A stretch of DNA of 64,000 bases, taken from positions 24,644 to 88,643 of the forward strand of contig NZ_JAPFQI010000018.1 of assembly GCF_026183895.1 (NCBI RefSeq), written 5' to 3'. Within the stretch, counting starts at the first letter, position 1. Each line of letters begins with the position of its first letter. A program made the position numbers and the translations under genes. Below the pieces are notes generated by a model. That model ran no database searches. It was not told the DNA's origin and was given only the letters and a program-made list of their open reading frames with translations. This document shows positions 9,192 through 18,093 of this stretch, piece by piece. The DNA comes from Sabulicella glaciei (lineage in GTDB: Bacteria; Pseudomonadota; Alphaproteobacteria; Acetobacterales; Acetobacteraceae).

Positions 9192-9622
9192 GCGCGACAG
9201 CGACACTGACGCGGCATGTTGTCGCGAAGGTGGGCGAGATCCCGGACAAGGGCAGCAAGCTTGTGAAAGTGAAGGGACGGCCGATCGCACTCTTTCACGT
9301 GGGCGGCGAATATTTTGCGATCAGCAACGTGTGCCCGCACGAGGGCGGCAGCCTGTGCCACGGCAAGCTGATCGGGCTCATCCGATCCAGTGAGCCAGGT
9401 GTCTACGAGCGCACGCGGCCCTTCGAGATGCTGCAATGTCCCTGGCATGGCTGGGAGTTCGACATCCGCACCGGCAAGTCCTACTGCGACCCCGACAGCA
9501 TCAAGGCGCGCTCCTACGCCGTCACCGTAAAGGATGGCGCCGAACTTGCCGAAGGTCCCTTCGTGGCTGAGACCTTCCCGGTGTCGGTGGAGGATCAGTA
9601 CATCCTCGTCGAGATGAAATGA
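9188..9622 (+). CDS. Rieske [2Fe-2S] protein
   Basis: 144 aa. The cluster ligands are CPH (around residue 45) and CPWH (around residue 85), with a long insert containing a second C and the stretch SSEPGVYERTRP. It is too short to be an oxygenase alpha subunit, so it is an electron carrier or a small Rieske subunit. Start by ATGA overlap with the second amidohydrolase. Confidence 0.85.
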   Translation: MSATATLTRHVVAKVGEIPDKGSKLVKVKGRPIALFHVGGEYFAISNVCPHEGGSLCHGKLIGLIRSSEPGVYERTRPFEMLQCPWHGWEFDIRTGKSYCDPDSIKARSYAVTVKDGAELAEGPFVAETFPVSVEDQYILVEMK

Positions 9623-9927
9623 TGGCCTGGCACGACGTGGCGAGGGAGGGCGAGTTCGAGCCAGATGTGCCGAAGGTGATTCAGGTCGGTGACGACCGCA
9701 TCGCCGTCTTCCGCCTAGAGGACGGCTACTACGCCATCAGCGACATCTGCACGCATGAGTACGCACTGCTTTCCGACGGGTTTTGCGAGGGAGGCAAGGT
9801 GGAATGTCCGCTGCATCAAGCCTGCTTCGACATCCGCACGGGCAAGGCCCTGGACGAGCCGGCAGAGGTTGACTTGGCCACCTATCCCACGCGCGTCGAG
9901 GGCGGGGTGGTGCAGTTCCAACTCTGA
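9619..9927 (+). CDS. Rieske-type ferredoxin
   Basis: 102 aa with CTH and CPLH, the compact spacing of aromatic-dioxygenase ferredoxins (BphA3-like). It would pass electrons from the reductase encoded next to a Rieske protein or oxygenase. ATG overlaps the preceding stop. No oxygenase large subunit lies in the window. Confidence 0.88.
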   Translation: MMAWHDVAREGEFEPDVPKVIQVGDDRIAVFRLEDGYYAISDICTHEYALLSDGFCEGGKVECPLHQACFDIRTGKALDEPAEVDLATYPTRVEGGVVQFQL

Positions 9928-11126
9928 TGCGAACGCTCATCATCGGGGCTGGTCAGGCGGGACGTCGAACGGCGGAACTGCTGCGCGGTTTGGACGCGGA
10001 GCGTGAAATCCTTCTCCTCGGCGAGGAGACGGAGCCTCCCTATGACCGCCCGCCGCTTTCCAAGGAGATCCTTCTCGGCGAGGAGCGGCCGAGGGGGCTC
10101 ATGCAGCGTGACGCCAAAGCCTACGCCGACCAGCGCATAGCTCTGCGCCTCGGCGAGCGGGTGGCACGGGTTGATCTGAAATCGTCGCGCGTGGAGACGG
10201 AAGCAGGTCTGCACATCCCCTATGATTCATTGGTTATCGCGACTGGCGCGAGAGCGCGTAGCCTGCTCGTGCCGGGTGCGAATGATCCCCGCATCCTGAC
10301 CCTCCGCAGCATGGCGGATGCGCGAGCCTTGCGCGCACAGCTGAGACCGGGTCTGCGCCTCGCCGTGGCGGGGGCAGGACTCATTGGCCTGGAGGTGGCG
10401 GCTGCGGCAATCCAATGCGACTGCATGGTGACCGTGATCGAGATGGGCGAACGCGCCATGGCCCGCTGCGTTCCCAAGGAAGTCAGTGATCAAATCGAGG
10501 GGTGGCACCGCGCGGCTGGTGTTGCACTGGAGTTCGGCTGCCGGCTGGCCGTCGTCAATCCCGAGAAAGATGCCTTGCGCCTCGCAACGAGTCGTGGGGA
10601 ATTTGAGGCTGACCTCCTGCTGGTCGCGGTCGGCGCCGTACCAAACAGCGAGCTAGCGTATGAGGCGGGCCTCGCGGTCGATGATGGCATCTTGGTTGAT
10701 GCCTCAGGCCGCAGCTCGCACCCAACCGTCTTTGCTGCTGGCGAGGTTGCCCGGATCCGCCAGTCTTGCGGCCGCCACGTCCGCTTCGAGACGTGGCAAG
10801 TTGCGCAACACCAGCCGAGCGCCGTCGCGAGCGCTCTCTGCGGCATAGACAAACCCTATTCCGAGCTGCCTTGGCACTGGACCGATCAGTACAAGCACAA
10901 TGTGCAGATCCTCGGCGCGCATGATGCGGGCCTAGAATGGCTGTGCCGCGAGGACGGCGGAAGGCTGGCCTATCTCGGCGTCGATTCCGAAGGCCGGGTT
11001 CGAGGCGCGATACTGATTGACAACGGGCGTGAGACGACACCTGTCAAGCGGATCATAGCATCGGGAACGGCCATGAGCCGCGGCGTGCTGCGCGATCCAG
11101 CGACACCGCTACGACAGCTTTGCTGA
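9927..11126 (+). CDS. FAD-dependent ferredoxin reductase
   Basis: 399 aa reductase of the BphA4/putidaredoxin-reductase type. The FAD-binding turn LIIGAGQAGRR is at the N-terminus, ERE..EPPYDRPPLSK follows, and a second dinucleotide turn (VAGAGLIGLEVA, about residue 150) binds NAD(P)H. The ATG overlaps the ferredoxin stop. Together with the two Rieske proteins it forms an NAD(P)H-to-ferredoxin electron chain. Confidence 0.9.
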   Translation: MRTLIIGAGQAGRRTAELLRGLDAEREILLLGEETEPPYDRPPLSKEILLGEERPRGLMQRDAKAYADQRIALRLGERVARVDLKSSRVETEAGLHIPYDSLVIATGARARSLLVPGANDPRILTLRSMADARALRAQLRPGLRLAVAGAGLIGLEVAAAAIQCDCMVTVIEMGERAMARCVPKEVSDQIEGWHRAAGVALEFGCRLAVVNPEKDALRLATSRGEFEADLLLVAVGAVPNSELAYEAGLAVDDGILVDASGRSSHPTVFAAGEVARIRQSCGRHVRFETWQVAQHQPSAVASALCGIDKPYSELPWHWTDQYKHNVQILGAHDAGLEWLCREDGGRLAYLGVDSEGRVRGAILIDNGRETTPVKRIIASGTAMSRGVLRDPATPLRQLC

Positions 11127-11157
11127 TCCGCGAGACTTCCGAGGGAGGAGAACGAAC

Positions 11158-12120
11158 ATGATGGCAAACAGGCGTACCCTGATCGGCGGCATGGTGGCGG
11201 CGCCATTGGCCGCCCACGCTCAATCACGTGGGATCGACAAGCCAATCCGCATCGTTGTCGCGTACACGGCTGGCGGTGCGGCCGACACCTCGGCGCGTAC
11301 TGTCTCCCAGCGCTTATCGGAGAAGCTGGGTGTTCCTGTCGTGGTGGAGAACAGGCCGGGCGGCAACACCCTTATCGCCACGCAGTCGGTGCAACGCGCG
11401 CCGGCCGACGGAACCAGCTACCTCATGGTGTCGCTGAATTTTGCGCTCAATCCGGTTCTGATCGCCAACCTACCATACAGCCCGTTCGAGGATTTCACGG
11501 CTGTGGGCCTGATTTCCTCAGCTCCGAACATTCTCGTTGTCCATCCCTCCTTCCCGGCGCGCAACGTACAGGAGTTCGTGGCTGAACTTCGGCGCCGTCC
11601 GGGCGAGATTGCCGTGGCCCATACGGGCGTCGGCACCATTACTCATCTGGCGGGCGAATTGCTCTATGAGATGAGTGGCACGCGCGCCAACCTGATTGCG
11701 TATGGCGGGAGCGCGCCCGCCCATAGTGATCTGCTTTCCGGACGGGTTTCGGCCATGTTCGACAGCAGCAGCCTTCCCCATATCGCTGACGGGCGGCTGC
11801 GTGCGCTCGGCATCACCGGAGCTCAGCGTCTGGAACTTCTGCCGGACGTGCCAACGATCGCCGAGCAGGGCTTCCCCGGCTACGAGGCAAGCTCTTGGTA
11901 CGGCTTGGTCGCTCGCCTCGGCACCTCGCCTGAAATTGTTCGGCAGGTTTCGTCCGAGGTGCAAGACATCATGCGGCTGCCCGACGTTCGACAGCAGCTT
12001 TCTCAGCGAGCGTTCATTCCGGGCGACACGACGCCTCAGCAGTTCGAGAGCTTCATGCGAAGCGAGGCGCGGCGGTGGACCGACCTTGTACGCAAGCGGA
12101 ATATTCGAGCGGACGTTTAG
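11158..12120 (+). CDS. Bug/TctC periplasmic solute receptor
   Basis: 320 aa receptor: signal peptide ending AAHAQS, then IRIVVAYTAGGAADT and ENRPGGNT. GAGGGAGGAG lies upstream of ATG 11158. It is 31 bases after the reductase, so it is likely the last gene of the TetR-flanked operon, supplying the substrate the amidohydrolase/Rieske enzymes act on. Confidence 0.9.
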   Translation: MMANRRTLIGGMVAAPLAAHAQSRGIDKPIRIVVAYTAGGAADTSARTVSQRLSEKLGVPVVVENRPGGNTLIATQSVQRAPADGTSYLMVSLNFALNPVLIANLPYSPFEDFTAVGLISSAPNILVVHPSFPARNVQEFVAELRRRPGEIAVAHTGVGTITHLAGELLYEMSGTRANLIAYGGSAPAHSDLLSGRVSAMFDSSSLPHIADGRLRALGITGAQRLELLPDVPTIAEQGFPGYEASSWYGLVARLGTSPEIVRQVSSEVQDIMRLPDVRQQLSQRAFIPGDTTPQQFESFMRSEARRWTDLVRKRNIRADV

Positions 12121-12184
12121 ACCCGATGCTGGTGCATTTTCCTGCACTCCGACGGCACTGAACCAGTCAGTCCCGTCAGGAATG

Positions 12185-12207
12185 GAAAGAGCGGCGTTCG
12201 CTCTTTC
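12185..12207 (+). terminator. possible terminator hairpin
   Basis: 9-bp perfect stem GAAAGAGCG/CGCTCTTTC with 5-base loop, 65 bases after the last operon gene. There is no long T run after it, so it may be weak or rho-assisted. Confidence 0.45.
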
Positions 12208-12287
12208 GGTCTCGCCCGAGGCCGCGCGACCGGCATGGGCGGGGTCCTGAGGCACTGGCAGGACGTCTGACGGCTCACCATACGCGT

Positions 12288-12398
12288 TAAGCGCACTGGT
12301 GTCGGCGCCTGGGCTGAGCGGCTGCTGAGACCGCGATCGAGTATGAGCAGGCCATGCTTGTTAGGGAGAACGCAGACCTAGGACGGCGAGAACTGAGC
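12288..12398 (+). repeat. decayed copy of a Bug gene tail and its downstream region
   Basis: This stretch aligns base by base with 23345-23452, which holds the last codons of the Bug gene 22417-23379 plus ~70 bases after its stop. Here the matching tail reads ALVSAPGLSGC then stop, against ALVSELGLRGG then stop. Shared blocks include CTGGTGTCGG, CGAGTATG, CGCAGA and GGACGGCG. It marks an old duplication or recombination joint. Confidence 0.6.
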
Positions 12399-12997
12399 TT
12401 CCCCTCAGCGAGATCGCTTTCGCCCATGTCCGGCCTTGCCCTCAGCCCTGTCAATTCTCAGCTTGAGCAGGAACGCCCCGTCTTCGTCCAAGAAGGACTG
12501 CCAGCGGTGACCGAACAAGGCGAGCCGTACGTGCCCACACCCGAGGAAGTGCGCCGATGATTGAGCGTGGTTTCTCCGGGCGAAGCCGAACACCAGATCG
12601 AGCCGGTGAAGCCTGGTTTGCCGCCAGAAAGACCGTCAAACGTGACGCATCAAGGAGAGCCGCCCGCGCCCCTTCCCCCCCGAGCTTCGCGATCTCCATC
12701 CCGCCTCGGATGAAGTGCTGCTGCATAGGGCGGGCGGCGCTATTCCTTGACGGAAGCCGATGACAGGCCGTTTGGGAGAAATTCCCTGGCTAGTGCTGCG
12801 AAACGCCTTGGACAGCGACGACGCTCCCGCTATCAGTCCTTCACGGCGGACAGATGGTGTCACGCGCACGCCGGATTTCAGGCCCGCACTATCGGGCCAA
12901 CAACAAGATGATGAAGCTGCCAGCGGACCCGAGAAAATCTCCTCACTGCTGACACACCGACTCGTAGGCTCCACTGGGGCCAGGCAGACGTGACACT
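12399..12997. other. stretch with no supported gene
   Basis: Only short open frames with no recognisable protein pattern. The 68-aa plus-strand frame at 12354-12560 and a minus-strand frame over 12451-12726 have nothing to support them. Confidence 0.5.
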
Positions 12998-13034
12998 GGA
13001 GAGGCGGGGAGGGCATGGCCTTCCCCGCCTCTCC
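12998..13034 (-). terminator. strong inverted repeat, possible terminator
   Basis: 13-bp perfect stem GGAGAGGCGGGGA paired with its complement around a GGGCATGGCC-type loop. It lies just past the end of the minus-strand pseudogene 13054-13725 but lacks a T run on either side. Confidence 0.45.
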
Positions 13035-13053
13035 ATCTCTATCGCATTCACCT

Positions 13054-13725
13054 TTATGTGTCCGACGGTCGCAGCTGACTGTTGGTCTGCGCGCGACGCC
13101 GACGGGCAGCTGGCTTCGTGCCGACCGGAAGCGGCAGCTGCATGAAGACCCTGCTGTTGTGCCCCTTGCCGGTGTCTGGGCCTCCGCCTCGCAGCCGCCT
13201 AGCGGCACGGGCCAGAAGCACTCCACCCGGCCCTCCTCGCCCCGCAGGGCCAGGAAGACCACGCGCCGCAGCGCCCCGTCCGGCTCGGTCTCCACCGCGA
13301 GGCGGAACATCAGCACCTCGGCATCCTCTCTGCCAAGCGTGAGGGCAAGCTGCTGCGCCTCCACCTCCCGCGGGCGCAGCGTGCGCTTCGTGGGATCCTC
13401 CGCGTCGCCCCGGAAGAAGCGCACAGGGACCCCCTTGATGAGGAAGACGAAATAGTGGGTCTCGTCGAGGATCCTCTGCCAGGCATAGCGCCCGCTCTCG
13501 GCTGCGTGGGCGAGCTGGTGCTTGGAGAAGGCGTAGGCGCGGCAGCCAATGCTCCATGCGTCGTCACCGGACCAGTAGTCGGCCTGCGCCAGGGCATCGG
13601 CGCGGCCACGCGCGAGCAGTCGGGCGACGGCGGCGAGCCGCTCCTCGGTGAGGGCAGGGTGCGGTTCTGCAGGTCCAGGGCGGCGAGCAGGACCGAACGG
13701 CCTATCGTGTCGGTCCGTCAACGTG
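13054..13725 (-). pseudogene. hypothetical protein gene with frameshifts
   Basis: A coherent protein (LTEERLAAVARLLARG, then HYFVFLIKGVPVRFFRG, then a LTLGREDAEVLMFRLA region) is spread over three frames. Near 13650 the N-terminal SVLLAALDLQNRTLP is one base out of frame with ALTEERL, and near 13190 the reading must switch to reach a natural ending (SRVFMQLPLPVG). Without the second switch the frame runs on to 12636 with ~120 unlikely residues. A clear start is missing. Function unknown. Confidence 0.55.
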
Positions 13726-13908
13726 GGCGGGCGACGCGCCGCCTCGCATGGTTTGGCGACGGCGCCCTCCAGGGCGCAGCGCACCGATCACAAACCGCCA
13801 ATATTTCATGCACCTTGCAACTGCCAGCAATGTCAGCGACCTAGACGACTGGCCATCAAATCACGGCGGATAGCTTCGCAAGCCATTGCTAGGCCATATA
13901 ATTTCCTC

Positions 13909-13925
13909 TTGGCACGTTCCTTGCT
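13909..13925 (+). promoter_or_regulatory. sigma-54 promoter
   Basis: TTGGCACG-N4-TTGCT, essentially the consensus -24/-12 element, 72 bases before the start of the PEP-CTERM gene at 13997. The second PEP-CTERM gene has the same element. This agrees with the sigma-54-linked PrsK/PrsR control known for many PEP-CTERM/exosortase systems. Confidence 0.8.
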
Positions 13926-13996
13926 GCTTGAAAGCTGCACCCACAACGAGGGTGTTTCCCTGACCTCTTCCGGTCAGCACAAAGAGGAAGCAAGCC

Positions 13997-14635
13997 ATGC
14001 AGATCCTTAAGCAAGTGGCCCTGGGCTTGGCCCTTCTCACCGCCCCCGTCGCCGTGAATGCCGCCCCCCTCACCGGCTCGATCGACTTCGGGGGGCTATT
14101 CCAGGGCACCGACGCGAGCGGCAACAACGTCCGCCTGTCGGATGCGGTGGCCATCGACTTCTGCGCCAACGTCACCGGCACGTGCATCACCGGTGCCGGC
14201 GGTTCCTTCCTGGTGAACGCTGTTAGTGCCGACAGCAACATGCCTGTATCGGTGGGCAACATCGGGACGATCCAGGACTTCAACTTCGATTCTTTCGCTG
14301 GCCCCATCGCCGACTTCTTCACCGTGGGCGGCCTGTCCTTCGACCTGAAGGAGATCATCGCCACGCAAATTACTCTCCCGCCGCCGCCCCCCGGCACCAC
14401 GCCCACCGACTACCTGCTGATCAGCGGCTTCGGCACGCTGCGCGCGGCGGGCTTCGACAACACCCCGGGCACCTTCACCTTCTCGGGCCAGACAGACGGC
14501 GTGAACCTGCTCGGCACCTTCACCTTCTCCGGTGGCGCAGCTGCGCTCCCCACGCCCGTTCCTGCGCCGGCCGGTCTCGCCCTGCTCGGCGCCGGCCTGC
14601 TGGGCCTCGGCCTCGTGCGCCGCAAGGCCGCCTGA
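13997..14635 (+). CDS. PEP-CTERM-type exported protein
   Basis: 212 aa. Signal peptide (VALGLALLTAPVAVNA), a Gly/Thr/Asn-rich beta-type body with one Cys pair (FCANVTGTC), and a C-terminal sorting tail: PVPAPAG, a Leu/Gly helix, then RRK. Such tails are recognised by an exosortase and cut at the membrane. The body has no enzyme motif. It is closely similar in its last ~75 residues to the partial gene at 63707-64000. Driven by a sigma-54 promoter and ended by a strong hairpin. Confidence 0.85.
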   Translation: MQILKQVALGLALLTAPVAVNAAPLTGSIDFGGLFQGTDASGNNVRLSDAVAIDFCANVTGTCITGAGGSFLVNAVSADSNMPVSVGNIGTIQDFNFDSFAGPIADFFTVGGLSFDLKEIIATQITLPPPPPGTTPTDYLLISGFGTLRAAGFDNTPGTFTFSGQTDGVNLLGTFTFSGGAAALPTPVPAPAGLALLGAGLLGLGLVRRKAA

Positions 14636-14664
14636 CACTTCTTCGTCAGAACACACCAAGGCAG

Positions 14665-14696
14665 CGCTCCGGTCCCACAAGGACCGGAGCGTTTTT
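14665..14696 (+). terminator. rho-independent terminator
   Basis: Perfect 11-bp stem CGCTCCGGTCC / GGACCGGAGCG with CACAA loop, then TTTTT. Nearly the same stem follows the other two PEP-CTERM genes (16659-16684 and 63647-63673). Confidence 0.9.
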
Positions 14697-14815
14697 CATT
14701 GGTATCAGTACTTATGAGATCTGCGCGCGGGAGGCTCGGTGCGCGGCATTTTGACGTGCGGGCCGTGGCATTCCCTTCCGCCTCGATCGCGGCGCGCGGG
14801 TTCCTGCTTTGCCGC

Positions 14816-15020
14816 TCACGCCGGCTGGAGATGGAGGCTTCGCTTGAGGTTGTAGGCGGTGGCGGTGAGGTGAACCTGGGCTCTGGCACGGGCGAGACCT
14901 CGCCATCGCATCCGCCTCAGCCCGTAGCAGCGCTTCCCCGTGCCGAAGATCTTCTCCACACGCGCCCGCACCCGCTGGATCGGCGCATTCCAGGCTGCCC
15001 ACCGCGCCAGCGTCTCGGCT
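14816..15020 (-). pseudogene. IS5-like transposase, C-terminal remnant
   Basis: About 65 residues match the end of IS5-family DDE transposases: NAPIQRVRARVEKIFGTGKR, then a GLRRMRWRGLARARAQV region, then TATAYNLKRSL. The Glu in RARVEKIF is the third acidic catalytic position. Upstream residues do not look like transposase, so only the 3' end survives. Confidence 0.65.
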
Positions 15021-15257
15021 CGATCCCACGGATCAGAACCATAAGGAGAGCCTCGCTCTGCCAAGGGGTAGCCCGCCGCCGCATGAAGCAGTCCCGACCT
15101 CGAATAGATTGAGATCCGAGGGGCCTGGCATTTTGGCGCGCAGCGCGAACGCGGGGATGGCGAAGAGCAAGCGGTCACGCCGGAGGGCGCCAACGATCAA
15201 TCATTCAGCCGGAGCGCTCTTTTGTAGCCATGGCTGAGGCCTTTCGGGGGCAAAGCT

Positions 15258-15932
15258 TCAGCGAGAAGTGGCCGCCCTCTCGTGCTGGCCGCCTCGCCCT
15301 GTGATGGCGCGTCGAAGCCAAAAGCGTGCCGCCAGCAGGTGATAGGCGCACCATGCAGAGATCCCGGCGAATTTCGTCCCGTCCTCAAGCACGAGCCAGT
15401 CCATTTCCTCCGCGACCACGTCGAGCATCACGCTCGAGCCAAGCAGACCCAGAGCGGCGAGGAGGAGCGGCCAGTCCATGCGCCGATGGAAGTCGCGATA
15501 GGTCCAGAGATAAGCGATGGCTGCGGTGGCATACCCGGCCAGGATCAGCTTCTCCGGCACACCGAAGAAGGGCAGCACTGATTCATGCAGCAGAAACACG
15601 TCGTCGAATGCAAGCACGGCGGCCAGCAGCCCACCGGCTGCCAGCGCTGACTGTGCCCGCGACGGCGGCAGGACAAGCGCGGCGAGAAGCGAGGAGGTCG
15701 CTGCGACGGACCAGGCCAGCACGCCAAGGTTGGAGAAGAAGCCGAGATAGGGCGGTCCGCCCGTGCTCGCCGCCGGGTCGCGGAATAGCAGCTCGGCATC
15801 AAGGCCAAGCGGCAAGACAGCCAGTGCAGCAAGAAGCGGGAGGAGGGCGAAGGCGACGACGCACCGTGGGCGGCGCGGAGGAAGGGACGCGATCTCCAGC
15901 CTCACGCGATCCATCAGAGAGATTGCTTTCAT
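15258..15932 (-). CDS. integral membrane protein
   Basis: 224 aa with about six hydrophobic segments (for example CVVAFALLPLLAALAVL, YLGFFSNLGVLAW, LLLAALGLLGSSVML) and a conserved-looking VVAEEMDWLVLEDGTKF loop near the C-terminus. ATG 15932 is chosen inside a slightly longer frame (15971); the start is not firmly marked. Function unknown. Confidence 0.7.
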   Translation of the reverse strand: MKAISLMDRVRLEIASLPPRRPRCVVAFALLPLLAALAVLPLGLDAELLFRDPAASTGGPPYLGFFSNLGVLAWSVAATSSLLAALVLPPSRAQSALAAGGLLAAVLAFDDVFLLHESVLPFFGVPEKLILAGYATAAIAYLWTYRDFHRRMDWPLLLAALGLLGSSVMLDVVAEEMDWLVLEDGTKFAGISAWCAYHLLAARFWLRRAITGRGGQHERAATSR

Positions 15933-15971
15933 TGTAATGAAACTTTCACCCGCAAGACACCTAATTGTCAA

Positions 15972-16650
15972 ACAGGTCGTTCCCCGAATCGTTGCCGATG
16001 ATCAGAGCACGGCGCGCAAAGGAAGCGGCCAGGGGGCCAGTTGCTGAGACCGTCCGCCTTGCCCAACTTCTGGCGTGCTGGGGAGCAAAACTTTCACGCT
16101 GCCGGGCCATACGTCGGAGGCCACAGACAGATCTCCGCTCACCGGATCGGTGATCGCGTCATGCCAGAACCCTCAGACCTCCACCTACGCAAGGCCAGGG
16201 TAGCTCAACGTGCTTCAGTCTGGCCTATAGCCGAGACGGTTTTCCCTATGAGTTCGGGTCAGCAAGATTTGGTATCAGCGGCGAAGCGAGTGCGTGTCCT
16301 CTTGCAATCCACCTGTTTTCGTCCGGATGGCCAGTCGCCCCTAGTCCAACAATTGGTCCGGGCCCTCAACCACACTTCCTGGACATGGCCCCGGTTGCCT
16401 TCAGCGTCACCGCGTCTCCGAGCAGTGACGCTTTTTTGGCTGCGAGGGGGCAACTGCTTCTCGCCGGCGTTCCAGAAGGCTGGGGCGGCCAAGGCGGTCT
16501 TGCAACCAGGCAGTTGGGCTCAGGACCCATCAAACGCACGCGGTGGCGTGCCCGAAGCTGCCGCTGACGCTGTGACACCTCGAAGGATCGGCGCAGCTCG
16601 GCCTGAGCCCAGGCCGCGTGGGATGCTGGATGGTCGCCTCGTGCTTTTCA
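15972..16650. other. stretch with no supported gene
   Basis: A 330-residue open frame crosses this region (16041-17033) but its residues are random-looking and it runs antisense through the PEP-CTERM gene. No RNA gene or repeat was seen. Confidence 0.5.
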
Positions 16651-16658
16651 CAACAAAA

Positions 16659-16684
16659 CGCTCCGGCCCTTGCGGACCGGAGCG
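16659..16684 (-). terminator. rho-independent terminator
   Basis: Stem CGCTCCGGTCC/GGGCCGGAGCG on the minus strand (one G-T pair), short loop, then TTTTG. It follows the PEP-CTERM gene 16713-17360 and copies the terminator at 14665. Confidence 0.85.
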
Positions 16685-16712
16685 CTGCTGTCGACTCTGC
16701 AGGTCTTTGGGT

Positions 16713-17360
16713 TCAGGCAGACTTGCGGCGCATGAAGCCGAGGCCCAGCAGGCCGAGGCCCATCAGGGCAAGGCCAGCGGGAGCCGGCACGGGCGTCGGC
16801 GTGATGCCGGCGACGCCCAGGCGAACCTGGGCCAGGTCACTGATGTTCGAGATAGGAACGGTCGAGGTCAGGGAGAAGCTCACCGCCACTTGGCCATCCA
16901 GGGAGCCAAGCGTGAAGAAGTTCTGACCGTTGCCATCCAGGGCAATGTTGTTGAAGTTGAAAACGGTGCCGAACTGGTCGACAGCCTGGAAGTTGGCCGT
17001 GCCATCGGCGATGGCGTCCAGGTTGAACTGTAGCTTGTCGAAGCCCAGGGTCGGGTCCGCCAGGGCGATGCTGATGGCGTTGAACGAGCCGTCCGCCGCG
17101 GTGATGCGGGCCTGGCCGCCACCGTTGACGTTGAGCGTCTCGTTGCTGGTGAAGTTCACCCGGGTGCTGTGCGAGGTGTTCAGGCAGCCCTGCACCGTCA
17201 TGCCGCTTGAGGCGGTTCCGCAGGCGTTGAAGATGACGTTGTCCACGTCACCCGAGCCGCCCACCAGCCCGGACTGAAGGATCAGGGTCGCGCCGGCCGG
17301 AGTGGCGAAGGCCAGGCCGCAGGCGAGGGCAGCTGCGGCAAAAATGGAATTCTTGTTCAT
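16713..17360 (-). CDS. PEP-CTERM-type exported protein
   Basis: 215 aa. Signal peptide SIFAAAALACGLAFATPAGA, Asn/Thr/Gly-rich body with a Cys pair (ACGT... and QGCLN), and C-terminal PVPAPAG + hydrophobic helix + MRRK sorting tail. The body is not alike to the 13997 protein, so this is a different cargo with the same tail. ATG 17360 is preferred to a GTG at 17372. Sigma-54 promoter at 17411-17427. Confidence 0.85.
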   Translation of the reverse strand: MNKNSIFAAAALACGLAFATPAGATLILQSGLVGGSGDVDNVIFNACGTASSGMTVQGCLNTSHSTRVNFTSNETLNVNGGGQARITAADGSFNAISIALADPTLGFDKLQFNLDAIADGTANFQAVDQFGTVFNFNNIALDGNGQNFFTLGSLDGQVAVSFSLTSTVPISNISDLAQVRLGVAGITPTPVPAPAGLALMGLGLLGLGFMRRKSA

Positions 17361-17410
17361 GATGGCGCTCACCGTCCGATGCGACCCGAGGGTCTGTTAC
17401 TCCAAAGATA

Positions 17411-17427
17411 AGCAAGCGCCGTGCCAA
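17411..17427 (-). promoter_or_regulatory. sigma-54 promoter
   Basis: Minus-strand TTGGCACG-N4-TTGCT, 51 bases ahead of ATG 17360. It is the same element as at 13909-13925. Confidence 0.8.
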
Positions 17428-17487
17428 GGGATTTTTCTCTTTGTAGACAATGCGCTATGGATTCGGATTCCCAGGCCTCTCGCCGCT

Positions 17488-17503
17488 TGTAAAATATTCC
17501 GAC
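17488..17503. promoter_or_regulatory. candidate enhancer-binding-protein site
   Basis: TGTAAAATATTCCGAC about 60 bases upstream of the sigma-54 promoter, an unusually AT-rich block in this GC-rich DNA. Distance and position suit an upstream activator site such as one for a PrsR-type regulator. A matching block was not found ahead of 13909, so this is inference. Confidence 0.4.
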
Positions 17504-17853
17504 GCATCTTTTTAAAGCGGGGCGAATTTTGCGCGGCGTTCGGCCGTGCGCCGACCGGTGTGTCTCCCCTTACCCGCAGGGACGGGGACAAGGGTTAGCG
17601 CCTCGGCTTGCCCGTCTCCCGGCTCTTCGAAAGGGCCTCGTGCCAGCGCTGCAGGAGCAACCTCGCTGTCGCGTCCACCATCGGATCTCCCTCCCTTTCC
17701 TTCTGGACAGCCTCGCCCACCTCCAGAGTTCCGCGACACCCTTCGCCGTCAGGCGCCGCCCTTGGGGACACAGCGAGCAAGTCCACACCGATCCGTCCAG
17801 TTGAGCTTGCGAAGGCTGCCATACAGCCTTACATACACCGAATGGAGGTGGCT

Positions 17854-18093
17854 ATGTCGTCCATCAGCATGCGCGAACTCCAGCGGATCTCAGCCGCGAC
17901 CATTGCTGCCCTGCCTGGGGCCACGCCCATCAAGAGCGGGGATGAGACGGTGGCCTTGCTGGTGCCGATCCCGAAGGCCGACCCAGCGCGCGTGCGGAGC
18001 TTCCTTGAGGACCTGAAGGGCGATCAGGTGAGCCGCACGGCCTCCGAGGAAGCCGCGATCACCGAGTTCCTGACGGAGATCGGCGAGGCCTGA
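17854..18093 (+). CDS. type II antitoxin (Phd/VapB-like)
   Basis: 79 aa. N-terminal SMRELQRISAATIAALPG is a typical short DNA-binding Phd/VapB-like start, followed by an acidic toxin-binding tail. ATG 17854 is chosen for the GGAGGT just upstream. It overlaps the PIN-domain gene by one base, so the two are a toxin-antitoxin operon. Confidence 0.75.
   Translation: MSSISMRELQRISAATIAALPGATPIKSGDETVALLVPIPKADPARVRSFLEDLKGDQVSRTASEEAAITEFLTEIGEA

Noticed and set aside
12636..13053. C-terminal extension of the minus-strand frame 12636-13784
   Set aside because: The extra ~140 residues look random and arise from a frameshift; the natural end is in another frame near 13054.
16041..17033. 330-residue plus-strand open frame
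   Set aside because: Antisense to the PEP-CTERM gene, no recognisable domain, residue mix typical of a shadow frame.
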